From the NCBI GenBank assembly GCA_000283575.1, contig AP012044.1, positions 1,178,001 to 1,242,000 on the forward strand: a DNA stretch of 64,000 nucleotides, read 5' to 3'. Below the pieces are notes generated by a model. It did no database searches, was not told where the DNA came from, and saw nothing but the letters and a program-made list of their open reading frames with translations. Positions within the stretch are counted from its first letter, which is position 1; each line of letters starts with the position of its first letter. Of this stretch, positions 25,901 through 34,405 are shown piece after piece. The translations under genes were made by a program, and so were the position numbers. The DNA is from Oscillibacter valericigenes Sjm18-20 (GTDB lineage Bacteria > Bacillota > Clostridia > Oscillospirales > Oscillospiraceae).

Positions 25901-26104
25901 GCCGACTACCCCATGTGGCTCGGCAGCCGTGAGGCGTTGGAGAACGGCGTGCGCTATGTATATGAAACGAGTTACAATGAAAAAACTCATGAGATTGATT
26001 TCACGAAATACGAATATAATACGAATACGGTCGTTGAACTCACGCGGCTGGACTCTGTTACTGGTAAGATAATCGGAACGGCAAACCCGGACAAACAGGG
26101 ATAG
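22943..26104 (+). CDS. BlaR1-like M56 peptidase with a very large external sensor region
   Basis: 1053 residues from ATG 22943 (GAGGT at a good distance; an in-frame ATG at 22922 lies inside the repressor gene). Residues 1-310 are the M56 membrane peptidase: several transmembrane segments, zinc motif HEQAH near residue 190, YWFNPLLW and DIEVACDEAVI. After a helix near 290-310 a region of about 730 residues follows, roughly three times the size of BlaR1 sensors. It has three Asp-box-like motifs (TSSDRGRSW, TLDGGKTW, TEDGGMTW), which usually mark beta-propeller blades. This suggests a propeller sensor fused to the anti-repressor peptidase. Ligand unknown. Confidence 0.87.
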   Translation: MGLKELFVDLLNMSITASYVVIAVIIMRLLLKKAPRGISCALWAMVGLRLILPVSFESVMSLIPSSATVTPDVLYSAEPAISSGVPALNNVMNPVIAKSLSPAVTGSANPMQTAISIAAIVWLTGMLGMVLYSAITYVRVRRKVDFAVLVRDNIYESDAISSPFVLGIVKPRIYLPFAVGEEDRDYVVAHEQAHIRRKDHWIKPLGFLLLTIYWFNPLLWAAYVLLCRDIEVACDEAVIRDIGGNEKKDYSLALLNCAVKHRNIAMCPLAFGEVGIRERVKNVLNYKKPAFRMIIAAVIVCIVAAICLLSNPKEKTDTLYEHPYAEQLFEYRTAYVGDDSSVGNIVGLLEFPSDVSYDHIELQTSAEPYGVEVYFSVTSEVKAAYTTSESDSMDVLRENACIMFSLIGNADEITFRLDDGTENPVDLQFTREWAESVVGAVLWDESGSVPKLDNLITQIHSHVESAYSVADEGAPTGTFKPAEVVYLCPSFSVTADGFLKSNADRTFEIKSDSFGDGANKYSVQYASLDVEDSISTFDSSDLASGAFDVSGYSDKAGWRVLDADERDTGYRIFRMDGEIWIGHWDLSDHDAGVCEYIFRLEAERSNWDEAAGNNAADGAGPFVGYVKDAAADTFDVYTEENGTYIMSLPMSLFDDFPANDFDPGWMEDIDFYCGSIDDFTWAVVCTGPSGGTGNENVCTSSDRGRSWWVGDRYAMYSGTGTGAGFSSSKVGFMSYRYFADQGPEISRTLDGGKTWNRMKVDIPTYLTRYKMTPLIPTFTGDSGLYPIRLYDNAGNTSMAYLVTEDGGMTWRWKDSALDEAVRLAFLKDNQTRYLSGECAGEGHILLGQEEKSGVMTVYALTMYGEYGFEDGNFVKVSGSGIIPAVFTFADSDGGLVCTKIEYPDDGSEYGKSIGRMFPSEYQDRAQNPTDGDGQELESQERSYAESYLKKIGRDAVIGDYGDFEHTLLTDVGVSAEVSNSIDDKRFADYPMWLGSREALENGVRYVYETSYNEKTHEIDFTKYEYNTNTVVELTRLDSVTGKIIGTANPDKQG

Positions 26105-26203
26105 ACGTCCCTACGGCATCTGCCGGGAATTAGGACATGCTTGCCTCGTGTGTAAAAAGTGTATAATTGGTAAAAGCAAAGGGTAAAAAGACAAAGAGAC
26201 ACA

Positions 26204-26326
26204 ATGGATGTCAATAATGCCGGAGCTGCCGTGGGCCAGGTGTGGCAGCGCTTGCGGGATGAAAAAGGCATAGACCGACATACGAAAGGTATTGCCAATC
26301 CCGGTCAGAGTACGGCCTGCTTGTAA
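26204..26326 (+). CDS. Possible 40-residue small protein
   Basis: ATG-initiated frame starting MDVNNAGAAVGQVWQRLRD, with a TATAAT box about 50 bp upstream and only a weak AGAGA site. No family recognised. May be a gene remnant or chance. Confidence 0.25.
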   Translation: MDVNNAGAAVGQVWQRLRDEKGIDRHTKGIANPGQSTACL

Positions 26327-26357
26327 AAATTCCCATAGGAAGCTTTTACCGAAACAC

Positions 26358-26387
26358 TTGACAAAACCACCGATTATCCCTTACAAT
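26358..26387 (+). promoter_or_regulatory. Likely promoter of the polyamine operon
   Basis: TTGACA (26358-26363), 18-bp spacer, TACAAT (26382-26387). It would give a leader of roughly 390 nt before speD. Confidence 0.5.
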
Positions 26388-26480
26388 AATTGCGTTTTCG
26401 GTCGCATATAGCGAGAACACTTTTGACCAGTTTCATTATTGAAACTCAAGGCCATACGGACAGCCGGGTCAACTGCCGGT

Positions 26481-26675
26481 GGTGAGGTTCGGCCTCGCCT
26501 TATTGATTGCGCTAAACGCGCAGATTTTATAAGTTGGCAACTCAATTGCCAGTTGGTTACTTCATAACCAAGTGTACTGGGGTACACGCTTGTGAAACGG
26601 TCAATAAGAGTAGTAAAAGTAGTTCTTACTATATAGACTCTGAAACATTTGGAAAGCGGGCTGATGTGCTCCGCT
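26481..26675 (+). promoter_or_regulatory. Hairpin-dense leader upstream of speD
   Basis: Successive stems: GGTGAGG/CCTCGCC (26481-26499), TGCGC/GCGCA (26508-26522), TGGCAA/TTGCCA (26535-26551), TTGGTTA/TAACCAA (26553-26571), GTGTAC/GTACAC (26572-26587) and AGCGG/CCGCT (26655-26675). The loop of the last stem contains GATGTGC, identical to the left arm of the terminator further on, so it could pair with the terminator's right arm instead. This looks like a regulated 5' leader, though a mobile-element relic is not excluded. Confidence 0.5.
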
Positions 26676-26733
26676 AAAGCAGCGGGAAATTTGACTTTTT
26701 CTGTCTGCACTATGTGATTTGAACGTTTGATAA

Positions 26734-26766
26734 GATGTGCCACAGAACTCTGTGGCACATCTTTTT
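26734..26766 (+). terminator. Strong terminator immediately before speD
   Basis: GATGTGCCACAGA pairs perfectly with TCTGTGGCACATC and is followed by TTTTTG, ending 20 bp before the speD start. If the operon promoter lies upstream, it is an attenuator; if not, it ends an upstream transcript. Confidence 0.85.
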
Positions 26767-26786
26767 GTTATGATTGGGGCAGAATC

Positions 26787-27563
26787 ATGGAAAAAATGAA
26801 ATTGTACGGGTTTAACAATCTTACAAAGTCGCTGAGCTTCAACATCTACGACATTTGCTACGCGAAGACGGCGCGGGAGCAGCAGGGCTACATCAAGTAT
26901 ATCAATGAGCAGTATAATTCGGAACGGCTGACCGCGATCCTCACGAAACTCATCGAGATGATCGGGGCGACTGTGCTGAACATCTCAAAGCAGGATTACG
27001 AGCCACAGGGTGCCAGTGTCACTTTCCTGATTGCGGAGGAGAGCATGGTGAAGACTCGCAGCGGCGAAACCGTCGTGGCGCATCTGGATAAGAGCCACGT
27101 GACCGTGCATACCTATCCGGAGTACCATCCGGAAACCTCCATCGCCACCTTCCGGGTGGACATCGACGTGGCCACATGCGGGGAGATTACACCCCTCTCC
27201 ACTCTGGATTTCCTTATCGGAAGCTTCGACTCCGATATCATCACCATGGATTATCGGGTGCGGGGCTTTACCCGGAACATGGAGGGGAAAAAGCTGTTTA
27301 TCGACCACAACATCACCTCCATTCAGGATTATATCTGCCGGGACATTCTGCAAAAGTACGATGCCGTGGATGTGAATGTCTATCAGGCCAACCTGTTCCA
27401 TACAAAAATGCTCATCAAGGATCTGGTGCTGCAAAATTATCTGTTCAATTCCGACGTATATGAAATCCCGCCCAAGATCCGGCTGGACATCACCAATGCG
27501 CTCCGCCGCGAGATGATTGAGATTTTCAGCGGATCCAACGTTTATCAGGAGGTGGAACATTGA
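26787..27563 (+). CDS. speD: S-adenosylmethionine decarboxylase proenzyme
   Basis: Pyruvoyl enzyme that makes decarboxylated SAM, the aminopropyl donor for spermidine. 258 residues, the length of the E. coli-type class. Self-cleavage is expected between Lys102 and Ser103 in [13 protein letters not shown], and the [10 protein letters not shown] segment carries the catalytic cysteine region. The ATG at 26787 matches the family start; a longer frame from 26727 reads through the terminator and is not credible. First gene of the polyamine operon, overlapping the next by 4 bp. Confidence 0.96.
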   Translation: MEKMKLYGFNNLTKSLSFNIYDICYAKTAREQQGYIKYINEQYNSERLTAILTKLIEMIGATVLNISKQDYEPQGASVTFLIAEESMVKTRSGETVVAHLDKSHVTVHTYPEYHPETSIATFRVDIDVATCGEITPLSTLDFLIGSFDSDIITMDYRVRGFTRNMEGKKLFIDHNITSIQDYICRDILQKYDAVDVNVYQANLFHTKMLIKDLVLQNYLFNSDVYEIPPKIRLDITNALRREMIEIFSGSNVYQEVEH

Positions 27564-29008
27564 GCGATCAGACCCGCGCCCCTCTTCTGGACGCCCTGGA
27601 GTGGATGCGGCGTGAACGGCTGGTGCCCTTCGATGTACCGGGCCACAAGCGCGGAAAGGGGAATCCGCAGCTGACGGAGTTTCTGGGGGAGAGCTGCCTG
27701 TCGGTGGATGTGAATTCCATGAAGCCTCTGGACAATCTCTGCCATCCTGTGGGCGTGATCCGGGAGGCGGAGGAATTGACCGCCGAAGCCTTCGGCGCGG
27801 CCCATGCCTTTTTTATGGTGGGCGGAACCACCTCCGCCGTGCAGGCCATGATCCTTGCCAGCGTGAAGAGCGGGGACGAGATTATTCTGCCACGCAACGT
27901 CCATCAGAGCGTCATCAATGCGCTGGTGCTCTGCGGTGCCGTGCCGGTCTATCTCAATCCGCAGACCGACAGCCAGCTGGGGATTGCGCTGGGGATGTCC
28001 GTGGAGGATGTCCGGCAGACCATCGCCCAACACCCCGGCGCAAAGGCCATCCTGGTCAACAACCCGACCTATTACGGCATCTGTTCTGATCTGAGACGGA
28101 TCACGCAGCTCGCCCATCAGGGCGGCTTGCGGGTTCTGGTGGACGAGGCCCACGGCACGCATTTTTACTTCGGCAGGGACATGCCCGTCTCCGCCATGGC
28201 GGCGGGTGCGGACATGGCCGCGGTGAGTATGCACAAGTCCGGAGGCTCGCTGACCCAGAGCTCCCTGCTGCTGTGCGGAGAGCGAGTCAACGCCCACTAC
28301 GTCCTCCAGATCATCAATCTGACCCAGACCACCAGCGGGTCGTATCTCCTGCTCTCCAGTCTGGATATCTCCCGGCGAAACCTGGCTTTGCGGGGTGAAG
28401 AGATTTTTGACAAGGTTCAGCGCTTCGCCCGGTATGCCCGGGACGAGATCAACGCCATCGGCGATTACTATGCCTACTCCAAGGAGCTTATCAACGGGGA
28501 CAGCGTCTTTGATTTTGACACCACCAAGCTCTCAGTCAACACGCTGAGGCTGGGTCTGGCGGGGATCGAGGTCTATGATCTGCTCCGGGACGAATATGGC
28601 ATCCAGATCGAATTCGGGGATCTGGGCAACATTCTGGCCTATATTTCGGTGGGGGACAAGAACAAAAACATCGAGCGCTTGATCAGCGCCCTGGGGGAGA
28701 TCCGCCGGCTCTACAAACGGGACAACCGGGATATGCTGGCAAGCGAATACATCAGCCCCACCGTGATGCGGTCTCCCCAGGCGGCGTTTTACGCGGAGAA
28801 GGAGAGCCTCCCGCTGGCAGAATGCGAGGGCAGGATCTGCTCGGAATTCGTGATGTGCTATCCCCCCGGAATTCCCGTTCTGGCCCCGGGCGAGCTGATC
28901 ACAACGGAAATCGTGTCGTATATCCAATATGCCAAAGAAAAGGGATGCGTTTTGACTGGCCCGGAAAATATGGAGATTCGCCGGCTGAACGTATTGAAAG
29001 GAGAATGA
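27560..29008 (+). CDS. speA: PLP-dependent arginine (or lysine/ornithine) decarboxylase, SpeA/YaaO type
   Basis: Fold-type I PLP decarboxylase of the Orn/Lys/Arg class, 482 residues, the short Bacillus-like form. [20 protein letters not shown] opens the domain; PLP lysine lies in [13 protein letters not shown] and the aspartate in [12 protein letters not shown]. Because agmatinase is encoded two genes later, arginine to agmatine is the likely reaction (inference; the family also includes lysine decarboxylases). Starts at TTG 27560 with AGGAGGTG in front and overlaps speD by 4 bp. Confidence 0.9.
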   Translation: MSDQTRAPLLDALEWMRRERLVPFDVPGHKRGKGNPQLTEFLGESCLSVDVNSMKPLDNLCHPVGVIREAEELTAEAFGAAHAFFMVGGTTSAVQAMILASVKSGDEIILPRNVHQSVINALVLCGAVPVYLNPQTDSQLGIALGMSVEDVRQTIAQHPGAKAILVNNPTYYGICSDLRRITQLAHQGGLRVLVDEAHGTHFYFGRDMPVSAMAAGADMAAVSMHKSGGSLTQSSLLLCGERVNAHYVLQIINLTQTTSGSYLLLSSLDISRRNLALRGEEIFDKVQRFARYARDEINAIGDYYAYSKELINGDSVFDFDTTKLSVNTLRLGLAGIEVYDLLRDEYGIQIEFGDLGNILAYISVGDKNKNIERLISALGEIRRLYKRDNRDMLASEYISPTVMRSPQAAFYAEKESLPLAECEGRICSEFVMCYPPGIPVLAPGELITTEIVSYIQYAKEKGCVLTGPENMEIRRLNVLKGE

Positions 29009-29009
29009 G

Positions 29010-29861
29010 ATGGACGACCTGTGGTACAGCGAATACTATACGCCAAATGTGCGCTTTTCGATCAGGGTAACCGGGCAGCTTTACCGGGAGACCAGCAGCT
29101 ACCAGCTTATCTCGGTGTTTGACTCCGCGGAATTCGGCCGGTTTCTGACGCTGGACGGCATCATGATGCTGACTGAGCGGGACGAATTCATCTACCATGA
29201 GATGATCACCCACCCCGCCATGGCGGTAAATCCCAATATCCGAACTGTGCTGGTCATCGGCGCGGGTGACGGCGGCGTGGCGCGGGAGCTGGCCAAGTAC
29301 CGGAGCATCGAGCGCATTGATGTGGTGGAGATTGACGAGCGGGTGGTGGCGGTCTGCCGGGAGTACCTGCCAGGAACGGCCTGCGGCTTCGATGACCCCC
29401 GCGTACACCTTCACTTTCAGGACGGGCTGAAATTTGTCCGCCATGCGCAGGACGCCTACGACCTGGTGATTGTGGACTCCACCGATCCGTTCGGCCCCGG
29501 CGAGGTGCTGTTTACCCGGGAGTTTTATGGCAGCTGCCACCGCGCCCTCACGGAAAACGGCATCCTGGTGAATCAGCACGAGAGCCCCTTCTATTCCGAG
29601 GATGCGAAAGCCATGCGGTCCGCCCATCGGCGCATTGCCCAGGTATTCCCGGTCAGCCGGGTCTATCAGGCCCATATTCCCACCTACCCGTCGGGACACT
29701 GGCTGTTCGGGTTCGCTTCCAAGGCGCTGCTTCCGACGGAAAATCTCCGTGCCGCGGAGTGGGACGCACTGGGCATCCCGACCCGCTATTACAACACTAA
29801 CCTGCATCGGGGCGCGTTTGCCCTGCCGACTTATGTAGAGGAGATGCTTCATGAGGGATAA
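29010..29861 (+). CDS. speE: Spermidine synthase (polyamine aminopropyltransferase)
   Basis: Transfers the aminopropyl group of decarboxylated SAM to putrescine. 283 residues; N-terminal beta domain (SVFDSAEFGRFLTLDGIMM) and Rossmann methyltransferase-like core with VIGAGDGGVARELAKY, VVEIDERVV and the catalytic VDSTDPFGPGEVLFTREFY region. The end overlaps the agmatinase start by 11 bp. Confidence 0.96.
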   Translation: MDDLWYSEYYTPNVRFSIRVTGQLYRETSSYQLISVFDSAEFGRFLTLDGIMMLTERDEFIYHEMITHPAMAVNPNIRTVLVIGAGDGGVARELAKYRSIERIDVVEIDERVVAVCREYLPGTACGFDDPRVHLHFQDGLKFVRHAQDAYDLVIVDSTDPFGPGEVLFTREFYGSCHRALTENGILVNQHESPFYSEDAKAMRSAHRRIAQVFPVSRVYQAHIPTYPSGHWLFGFASKALLPTENLRAAEWDALGIPTRYYNTNLHRGAFALPTYVEEMLHEG

Positions 29862-30702
29862 GAACGTACAGACATTTCTGGCCTGCGACGCCGAGTACGG
29901 CGCGGCCGATGTGGTGCTGTTCGGCGTCCCCTTCGACGGAACCACGTCCTTCCGCCCCGGCACCCGGTTCGGCCCCTCCGCCATCCGGGGCGAATCCTTC
30001 GGCATTGAAACCTATTCCCCATACTGTGACAGGGACCTCACAGACTGCCGAATTTTCGACGGCGGGGATCTGGAGCTGCCCTTCGGCAACACCCAAAGGG
30101 TGCTGGAGCTGATCCGGGACAGCGCCGCGGACCTTCTGGCCGACGGTAAGCGCTTTGTGATGCTGGGCGGCGAGCACCTCATCACCCTGGGCGCCGTGCG
30201 CGCCGTGGCAGAGCGCTTTCCAGATGTACACGTCATTCAATTCGACGCCCACACCGACCTGCGCAAGGAATACCTGGGGGAGCCTCTCTCCCATTCCACC
30301 GTTATGCGGCAGGTGTGGAATCTGCTGGGGGACGGGAGACTCCACCAGTTCGGCATCCGCAGCGGAGAGCGTACGGAATTTGAATTCGCGAGGGAGCACA
30401 CGTGCCTTCACAAATTCAATCTGGCGGACTTTACAGAGACCGCGGCGCAGCTTCAGGGCATGCCGGTGTATTTCTCGCTGGATCTGGACGTGCTGGATTC
30501 CTCCGCCTTTTGCGGCACCGGCACGCCGGAGGCCGGCGGAGTCACCTTTAAGGAGCTGATGGAGGCGGTGCTGCGGCTGCATGGATTGAACATCGTGGGC
30601 TGCGACATCAATGAGCTCTCCCCCCACTATGACCACAGCGGCAGCTCCACGGCCGCCGCCTGCAAAATCACCCGGGAAATCTTATTGCAAATTGCAAGAT
30701 AA
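29851..30702 (+). CDS. speB: Agmatinase
   Basis: Binuclear manganese ureohydrolase, agmatine to putrescine plus urea; 283 residues. The metal ligands are visible in LGGEHLITLG, QFDAHTDLR and SLDLDVLDSS, and the GTGTPEAGG loop is intact. It completes the arginine-agmatine-putrescine path with the decarboxylase two genes upstream. Some family members use guanidinobutyrate, but the context favours agmatine. Confidence 0.95.
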   Translation: MRDKNVQTFLACDAEYGAADVVLFGVPFDGTTSFRPGTRFGPSAIRGESFGIETYSPYCDRDLTDCRIFDGGDLELPFGNTQRVLELIRDSAADLLADGKRFVMLGGEHLITLGAVRAVAERFPDVHVIQFDAHTDLRKEYLGEPLSHSTVMRQVWNLLGDGRLHQFGIRSGERTEFEFAREHTCLHKFNLADFTETAAQLQGMPVYFSLDLDVLDSSAFCGTGTPEAGGVTFKELMEAVLRLHGLNIVGCDINELSPHYDHSGSSTAAACKITREILLQIAR

Positions 30703-30716
30703 AGGAGTAAACGGTT

Positions 30717-31919
30717 ATGGGAAAATGTATGATTATCGGCTGCGGCGGCGTCGCCGGCGTCGCGATCCAAAAATGCTGTCAGAACAGCGATGCGTTTGAG
30801 GAAATTCTGATTGCCAGCCGCACCAAAGCCAAGTGCGACGCGCTGAAGGCCAAGCTGGAGGGTACCACCAAAACAAAAATTCACACCGCCGAGGTGGATG
30901 CGGACTGCGTGGAGGACCTTGTCGCTCTGATTCAAAAGTTCCGGCCCGACGTGGTGTTGAATCTGGCGCTGCCCTATCAGGATCTGACCATCATGGACGC
31001 CTGTCTGGCCACCCGGACCCACTATGTGGACACCGCCAATTATGAGCCCGTGGACACCGCCAAATTTGAGTACAAGTGGCAGTGGGCCTATCGGGAGAGA
31101 TTCAAAGAGGCGGGTATCTGCGCGCTGCTTGGCAGCGGATTTGACCCCGGCGTCACCGGCGTGTTCTCCGCCTACGCCCAGAAGCACCACTTTGACGAAA
31201 TCCACTACCTGGACATCCTGGACTGCAACGGCGGCGACCATGGCTATCCCTTTGCCACCAACTTTAATCCCGAGATCAACATCCGTGAGGTCTCGGCCAA
31301 CGGCAGCTTTTGGGAAAACGGCCGCTGGGTGGAGACCAAGCCCATGGAGATCAAGCGGGAGTATGATTTTGCCGGCGTTGGTAAAAAGGACATGTACCTG
31401 CTCCACCACGAGGAGCTGGAGAGTCTGGGGATGAATCTCCGGGGCATCCGGCGCATCCGGTTTTTCATGACGTTCGGCCAGAGCTACCTCACCCATCTCA
31501 AGTGCCTGGAGGACGTGGGCATGACTTCCATCCATCCCATTGAGTACGAGGGAAAGCAAATCGTGCCGCTCCAGTTCCTCAAGGCGGTGCTGCCCGATCC
31601 GGCCAGTCTGGGTCCCCGGACCGTGGGCAAGACCAATATTGGATGCATCTTCCAGGGGATAAGGGACGGAAAGGAGAAGACCTACTACCTGTACAACATC
31701 TGCGACCATCAGGAGTGCTACCGCGAGGTGGGCAGCCAGGCAATCTCCTACACCACCGGCGTTCCGGCCATGATCGGCGCGATGCTGGTGATGAACGGCA
31801 CCTGGAACCAGCCGGGCGTATGGAATATTGAGGAATTTGATCCGGACCCCTTTATGGCGGCGCTGAACCAGTGGGGCCTTCCCTGGACGGAGGATTTCCA
31901 CCCCACGCTGGTGGACTGA
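30717..31919 (+). CDS. Carboxyspermidine (carboxynorspermidine) dehydrogenase
   Basis: Saccharopine dehydrogenase-like enzyme of the CASDH/CANSDH class, 400 residues: condenses aspartate semialdehyde with putrescine (or diaminopropane) and reduces it with NADPH. The N-terminus MIIGCGGVAGVAIQKCC is the nucleotide-binding loop; GSGFDPGVTGVFSAYAQKH and DCNGGDHGYPFATNFNPEIN are characteristic. AAAGGAG precedes the ATG. Its stop overlaps the next start (TGATG). With its neighbour it forms the SAM-independent spermidine route. Confidence 0.93.
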   Translation: MGKCMIIGCGGVAGVAIQKCCQNSDAFEEILIASRTKAKCDALKAKLEGTTKTKIHTAEVDADCVEDLVALIQKFRPDVVLNLALPYQDLTIMDACLATRTHYVDTANYEPVDTAKFEYKWQWAYRERFKEAGICALLGSGFDPGVTGVFSAYAQKHHFDEIHYLDILDCNGGDHGYPFATNFNPEINIREVSANGSFWENGRWVETKPMEIKREYDFAGVGKKDMYLLHHEELESLGMNLRGIRRIRFFMTFGQSYLTHLKCLEDVGMTSIHPIEYEGKQIVPLQFLKAVLPDPASLGPRTVGKTNIGCIFQGIRDGKEKTYYLYNICDHQECYREVGSQAISYTTGVPAMIGAMLVMNGTWNQPGVWNIEEFDPDPFMAALNQWGLPWTEDFHPTLVD

Positions 31920-33049
31920 TGGAGCAGAGCCTATACTCCGTAGAGACCCCGTGCTACGTGGTGGACGAAGCCGGCCTGATCCGCAATCTTACCATCCTCA
32001 AAGAGGTGGCAGAGCAGGCAGGCTGCAAAATTCTTCTGGCGCAAAAGGCATTTTCCATGTATGCCGTGTATCCGCTCCTCCGCCGGTATCTGGCTGGCAC
32101 TACCGCCAGCGGGCTGTTTGAGGCGCGGCTGGGTGCCGAGGAGATGGGGGAGGAGAACCATGTCTTTTCCGCCGCGTATGTGGAGCGGGAATTTGACGAA
32201 ATACTTGCACTGTGCGATCACATCACCTTCAATTCCTTTGCCCAGTGGCAGAAATACCGCTCCCGCGCCCTCGCGGCGGGCAGAAGCTGCGGTATCCGCA
32301 TAAATCCGGAGTGTTCCACCCAGGAGAGCGGCATTTACGATCCCTGCGCGCCCGGTTCCCGCCTGGGTGTCACAAGAGAGCAGTTTCGCCCGGAGCTGCT
32401 GGAGGGCCTGGAGGGCCTGCACTTCCATACCCTGTGCGAGCAGAACAGCGATGCGCTTATCACTACACTGGCAGCGGTGGAGGAGAAATTCGGCGAATTT
32501 TTGCCCCGAATGAAGTGGGTAAATTTGGGCGGCGGCCACCACATCACCCGGGGAGATTACGACCGTGGGGCGCTGATCGACTGCGTCCGCCGTTTCCGGG
32601 AGACCTATGGGGTTGAGGTGTATCTGGAGCCGGGGGAGGCGGTGGCGCTCAATGCGGGCTTTCTGGTGGCGTCGGTGCTGGACCTTGTCCGCAACGGCAT
32701 CGACATCGCGCTGCTGGATGCCTCCGCCGCCTGCCATATGCCCGACGTGATCGAAGCGCCCTACCGCCCGCCGCTGCGGCACGGCGGGAAGCCCGGGGAA
32801 AAGCGGTACACGTATCGTTTGGCGGGAGCCACCTGCCTGGCCGGGGACATCATTGGCGACTATTCATTCGACTGTCCGCTCCAAGTGGGTGACAAGCTGA
32901 TTTTCCAGGACATGGCGATTTATACCATGGTGAAAAACAACACCTTTAACGGAATGTGTCTGCCCTCCATTGCCCTGCGGAGGGAAGACGGGAAAATCGA
33001 GACCATCCGCCGGTTCGGCTATTGGGAGTTTAAGGAGCGCCTGTCCTGA
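31919..33049 (+). CDS. nspC: Carboxyspermidine (carboxynorspermidine) decarboxylase
   Basis: PLP-dependent alanine-racemase-fold decarboxylase, 376 residues, releasing CO2 from carboxyspermidine. VETPCYVVDEAGLIRNL is the usual start, Lys in KILLAQKAFSMY is the PLP lysine, and VNLGGGHHITR plus the C-terminal GATCLAGDIIGDY and FNGMCLPS motifs identify the NspC/CASDC family. ATG at 31919 overlaps the previous stop. Last gene of the operon. Confidence 0.93.
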   Translation: MEQSLYSVETPCYVVDEAGLIRNLTILKEVAEQAGCKILLAQKAFSMYAVYPLLRRYLAGTTASGLFEARLGAEEMGEENHVFSAAYVEREFDEILALCDHITFNSFAQWQKYRSRALAAGRSCGIRINPECSTQESGIYDPCAPGSRLGVTREQFRPELLEGLEGLHFHTLCEQNSDALITTLAAVEEKFGEFLPRMKWVNLGGGHHITRGDYDRGALIDCVRRFRETYGVEVYLEPGEAVALNAGFLVASVLDLVRNGIDIALLDASAACHMPDVIEAPYRPPLRHGGKPGEKRYTYRLAGATCLAGDIIGDYSFDCPLQVGDKLIFQDMAIYTMVKNNTFNGMCLPSIALRREDGKIETIRRFGYWEFKERLS

Positions 33050-33226
33050 TTGCGGCCCTCTTAAATCTCCCTTATGTGGATTCGTCTTCCCGGGACGGAA
33101 CCGATCCAGGTACGGACGCCTGCGGTATTTGGGGCGACAACCGGATTTGGACATATATCAGATGTACACAAAGCTGACCCGCACAAGGAGAATAATAAGG
33201 ATTAATCCTCTGCGCATTTTAATTTC
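33050..33226. other. Intergenic stretch after the polyamine operon
   Basis: No gene or clear site recognised before the terminator at 33227. Confidence 0.4.
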
Positions 33227-33265
33227 AACGCTGCCATGGATATTCATCCATGGCAGCGTTGTTTT
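33227..33265 (+). terminator. Terminator of the polyamine operon
   Basis: A perfect 15-bp stem, AACGCTGCCATGGAT and its complement around ATTC, followed by GTTTT. Confidence 0.88.
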
Positions 33266-33473
33266 GAGAACTACGCGGTTGAATATTTAAAACCACAACG
33301 TCTAAGAGAACGGTTTAATAAAATTTTTGGACTTTTAGAGCAGGGGAAACAATATAGATATATCAATCATTATATGTTGTTTTACGGCCGCATATTGTTC
33401 TCCCGCATAGACAGGGAAACTAGATGCTCAATGGGGCGTCGCTCCGACGGAATTATCCGTGGCATGGGTGCTA

Positions 33474-33502
33474 TTGTCAGCTTCGTTGAATTCTGCTATA
33501 CT
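33474..33502 (+). promoter_or_regulatory. Promoter of the tetR-like gene
   Basis: TTGTCA (33474-33479), 17-bp spacer, TATACT (33497-33502), about 30 bp before the start codon. Confidence 0.7.
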
Positions 33503-33533
33503 GTCCTTATATTAAAGTTGCAAGAGGCGCATT

Positions 33534-34127
33534 ATGAACCGAACAGAAATTGACATCAGTAATGCTTTTTGGCAGCTTTTAGAGGAAAAGCCATACAGCA
33601 AAATTACTGTAAAGGACATTGTGGATCGCTGCCAGGTAAATCGGAACACCTTTTATTACCACTTTCAGGATATTCCCTCTCTGGCAGAGTATACGATCAA
33701 AGCGTGGGCGGACGAAATGATTCAGATGCACTATAAGCCGGGTTCGCCTGCCAGCTGTATCATGCCCCTGATCCATGGGTGCATCACACGCAAGAACGCA
33801 ATCCTCCATATCTATCGCTCTGTTCACCGCGAAGCGTTCATGCACTATCTGGATGAAATCAATATTCATATTGTGAATATCTGCGTAGAGTATGCGGCAA
33901 AGGAAACTGTTTTTTCCGCCGAGGACAAGGATGTTTTGCTCTGGTTTTACAAGTGCGCGCTGACAGGAATTATTCTGGACTGGCTGGACCGGGGAATGAC
34001 GTATGACCTTCTTGATTTTGCAAGAAAGATCTGTGATTTTTTTGCAGGCTCCGGCAGTAAAGCTGAACGAGAATGCCAGGAATCCGCAGATGAGATGGAC
34101 CCGAGTCCTCTGGCCGCCGACGATTAA
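33534..34127 (+). CDS. TetR/AcrR family transcriptional regulator
   Basis: 197 residues with an N-terminal TetR DNA-binding domain (ITVKDIVDRCQVNRNTFYYHF) and a helical ligand domain of the DhaS/TetR_C-type; a charged tail ends the protein. ATG follows AGAGG. It lies between the polyamine operon and the radical SAM gene, on its own promoter. The target is unknown; polyamine genes or the divergent membrane/radical SAM genes are possible. Confidence 0.9.
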   Translation: MNRTEIDISNAFWQLLEEKPYSKITVKDIVDRCQVNRNTFYYHFQDIPSLAEYTIKAWADEMIQMHYKPGSPASCIMPLIHGCITRKNAILHIYRSVHREAFMHYLDEINIHIVNICVEYAAKETVFSAEDKDVLLWFYKCALTGIILDWLDRGMTYDLLDFARKICDFFAGSGSKAERECQESADEMDPSPLAADD

Positions 34128-34337
34128 GCGGGAACGCTCTCAATACCTGCTGAAAAAGCGGAGATAAAACCAGATGCTTTTACATGAGATTTGCAGACAC
34201 TCCACGTAAATCCAGCCGACAATGTTTCTGAAACGACCAAACAGGCCCGCTTTTCCGCTCAAAAGAGCAGTGCTTTGCACTTTTGAAACTTCGATTCCCA
34301 AATCGCAGTTAGTGGACGTCATCTTGAACAAGTTTAC

Positions 34338-34383
34338 AAGGAATGCGGCACAGGTTTACCTGCGCCGCATTCCTTCTGTTTTT
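34338..34383 (+). terminator. Hairpin terminator between convergent genes
   Basis: AAGGAATGCGGC pairs with GCCGCATTCCTT (12 bp, with an inner CAGGT/ACCTG stem), followed by CTGTTTTT. It can end transcription from the tetR side. The 34128-34337 stretch before it has no recognised gene. Confidence 0.75.
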
Positions 34384-34405
34384 GTCAGCCGATGACCGCG
34401 ATGCC

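Noticed and set aside
26381..26758. 125-codon minus-strand frame antisense to the speD leader
   Set aside because: No domain, and it would be translated through a row of palindromes; better explained by the hairpin-rich leader.
33236..33553. 105-codon plus-strand frame before the tetR gene
   Set aside because: It begins inside the polyamine-operon terminator and covers the tetR promoter; no ribosome binding site.
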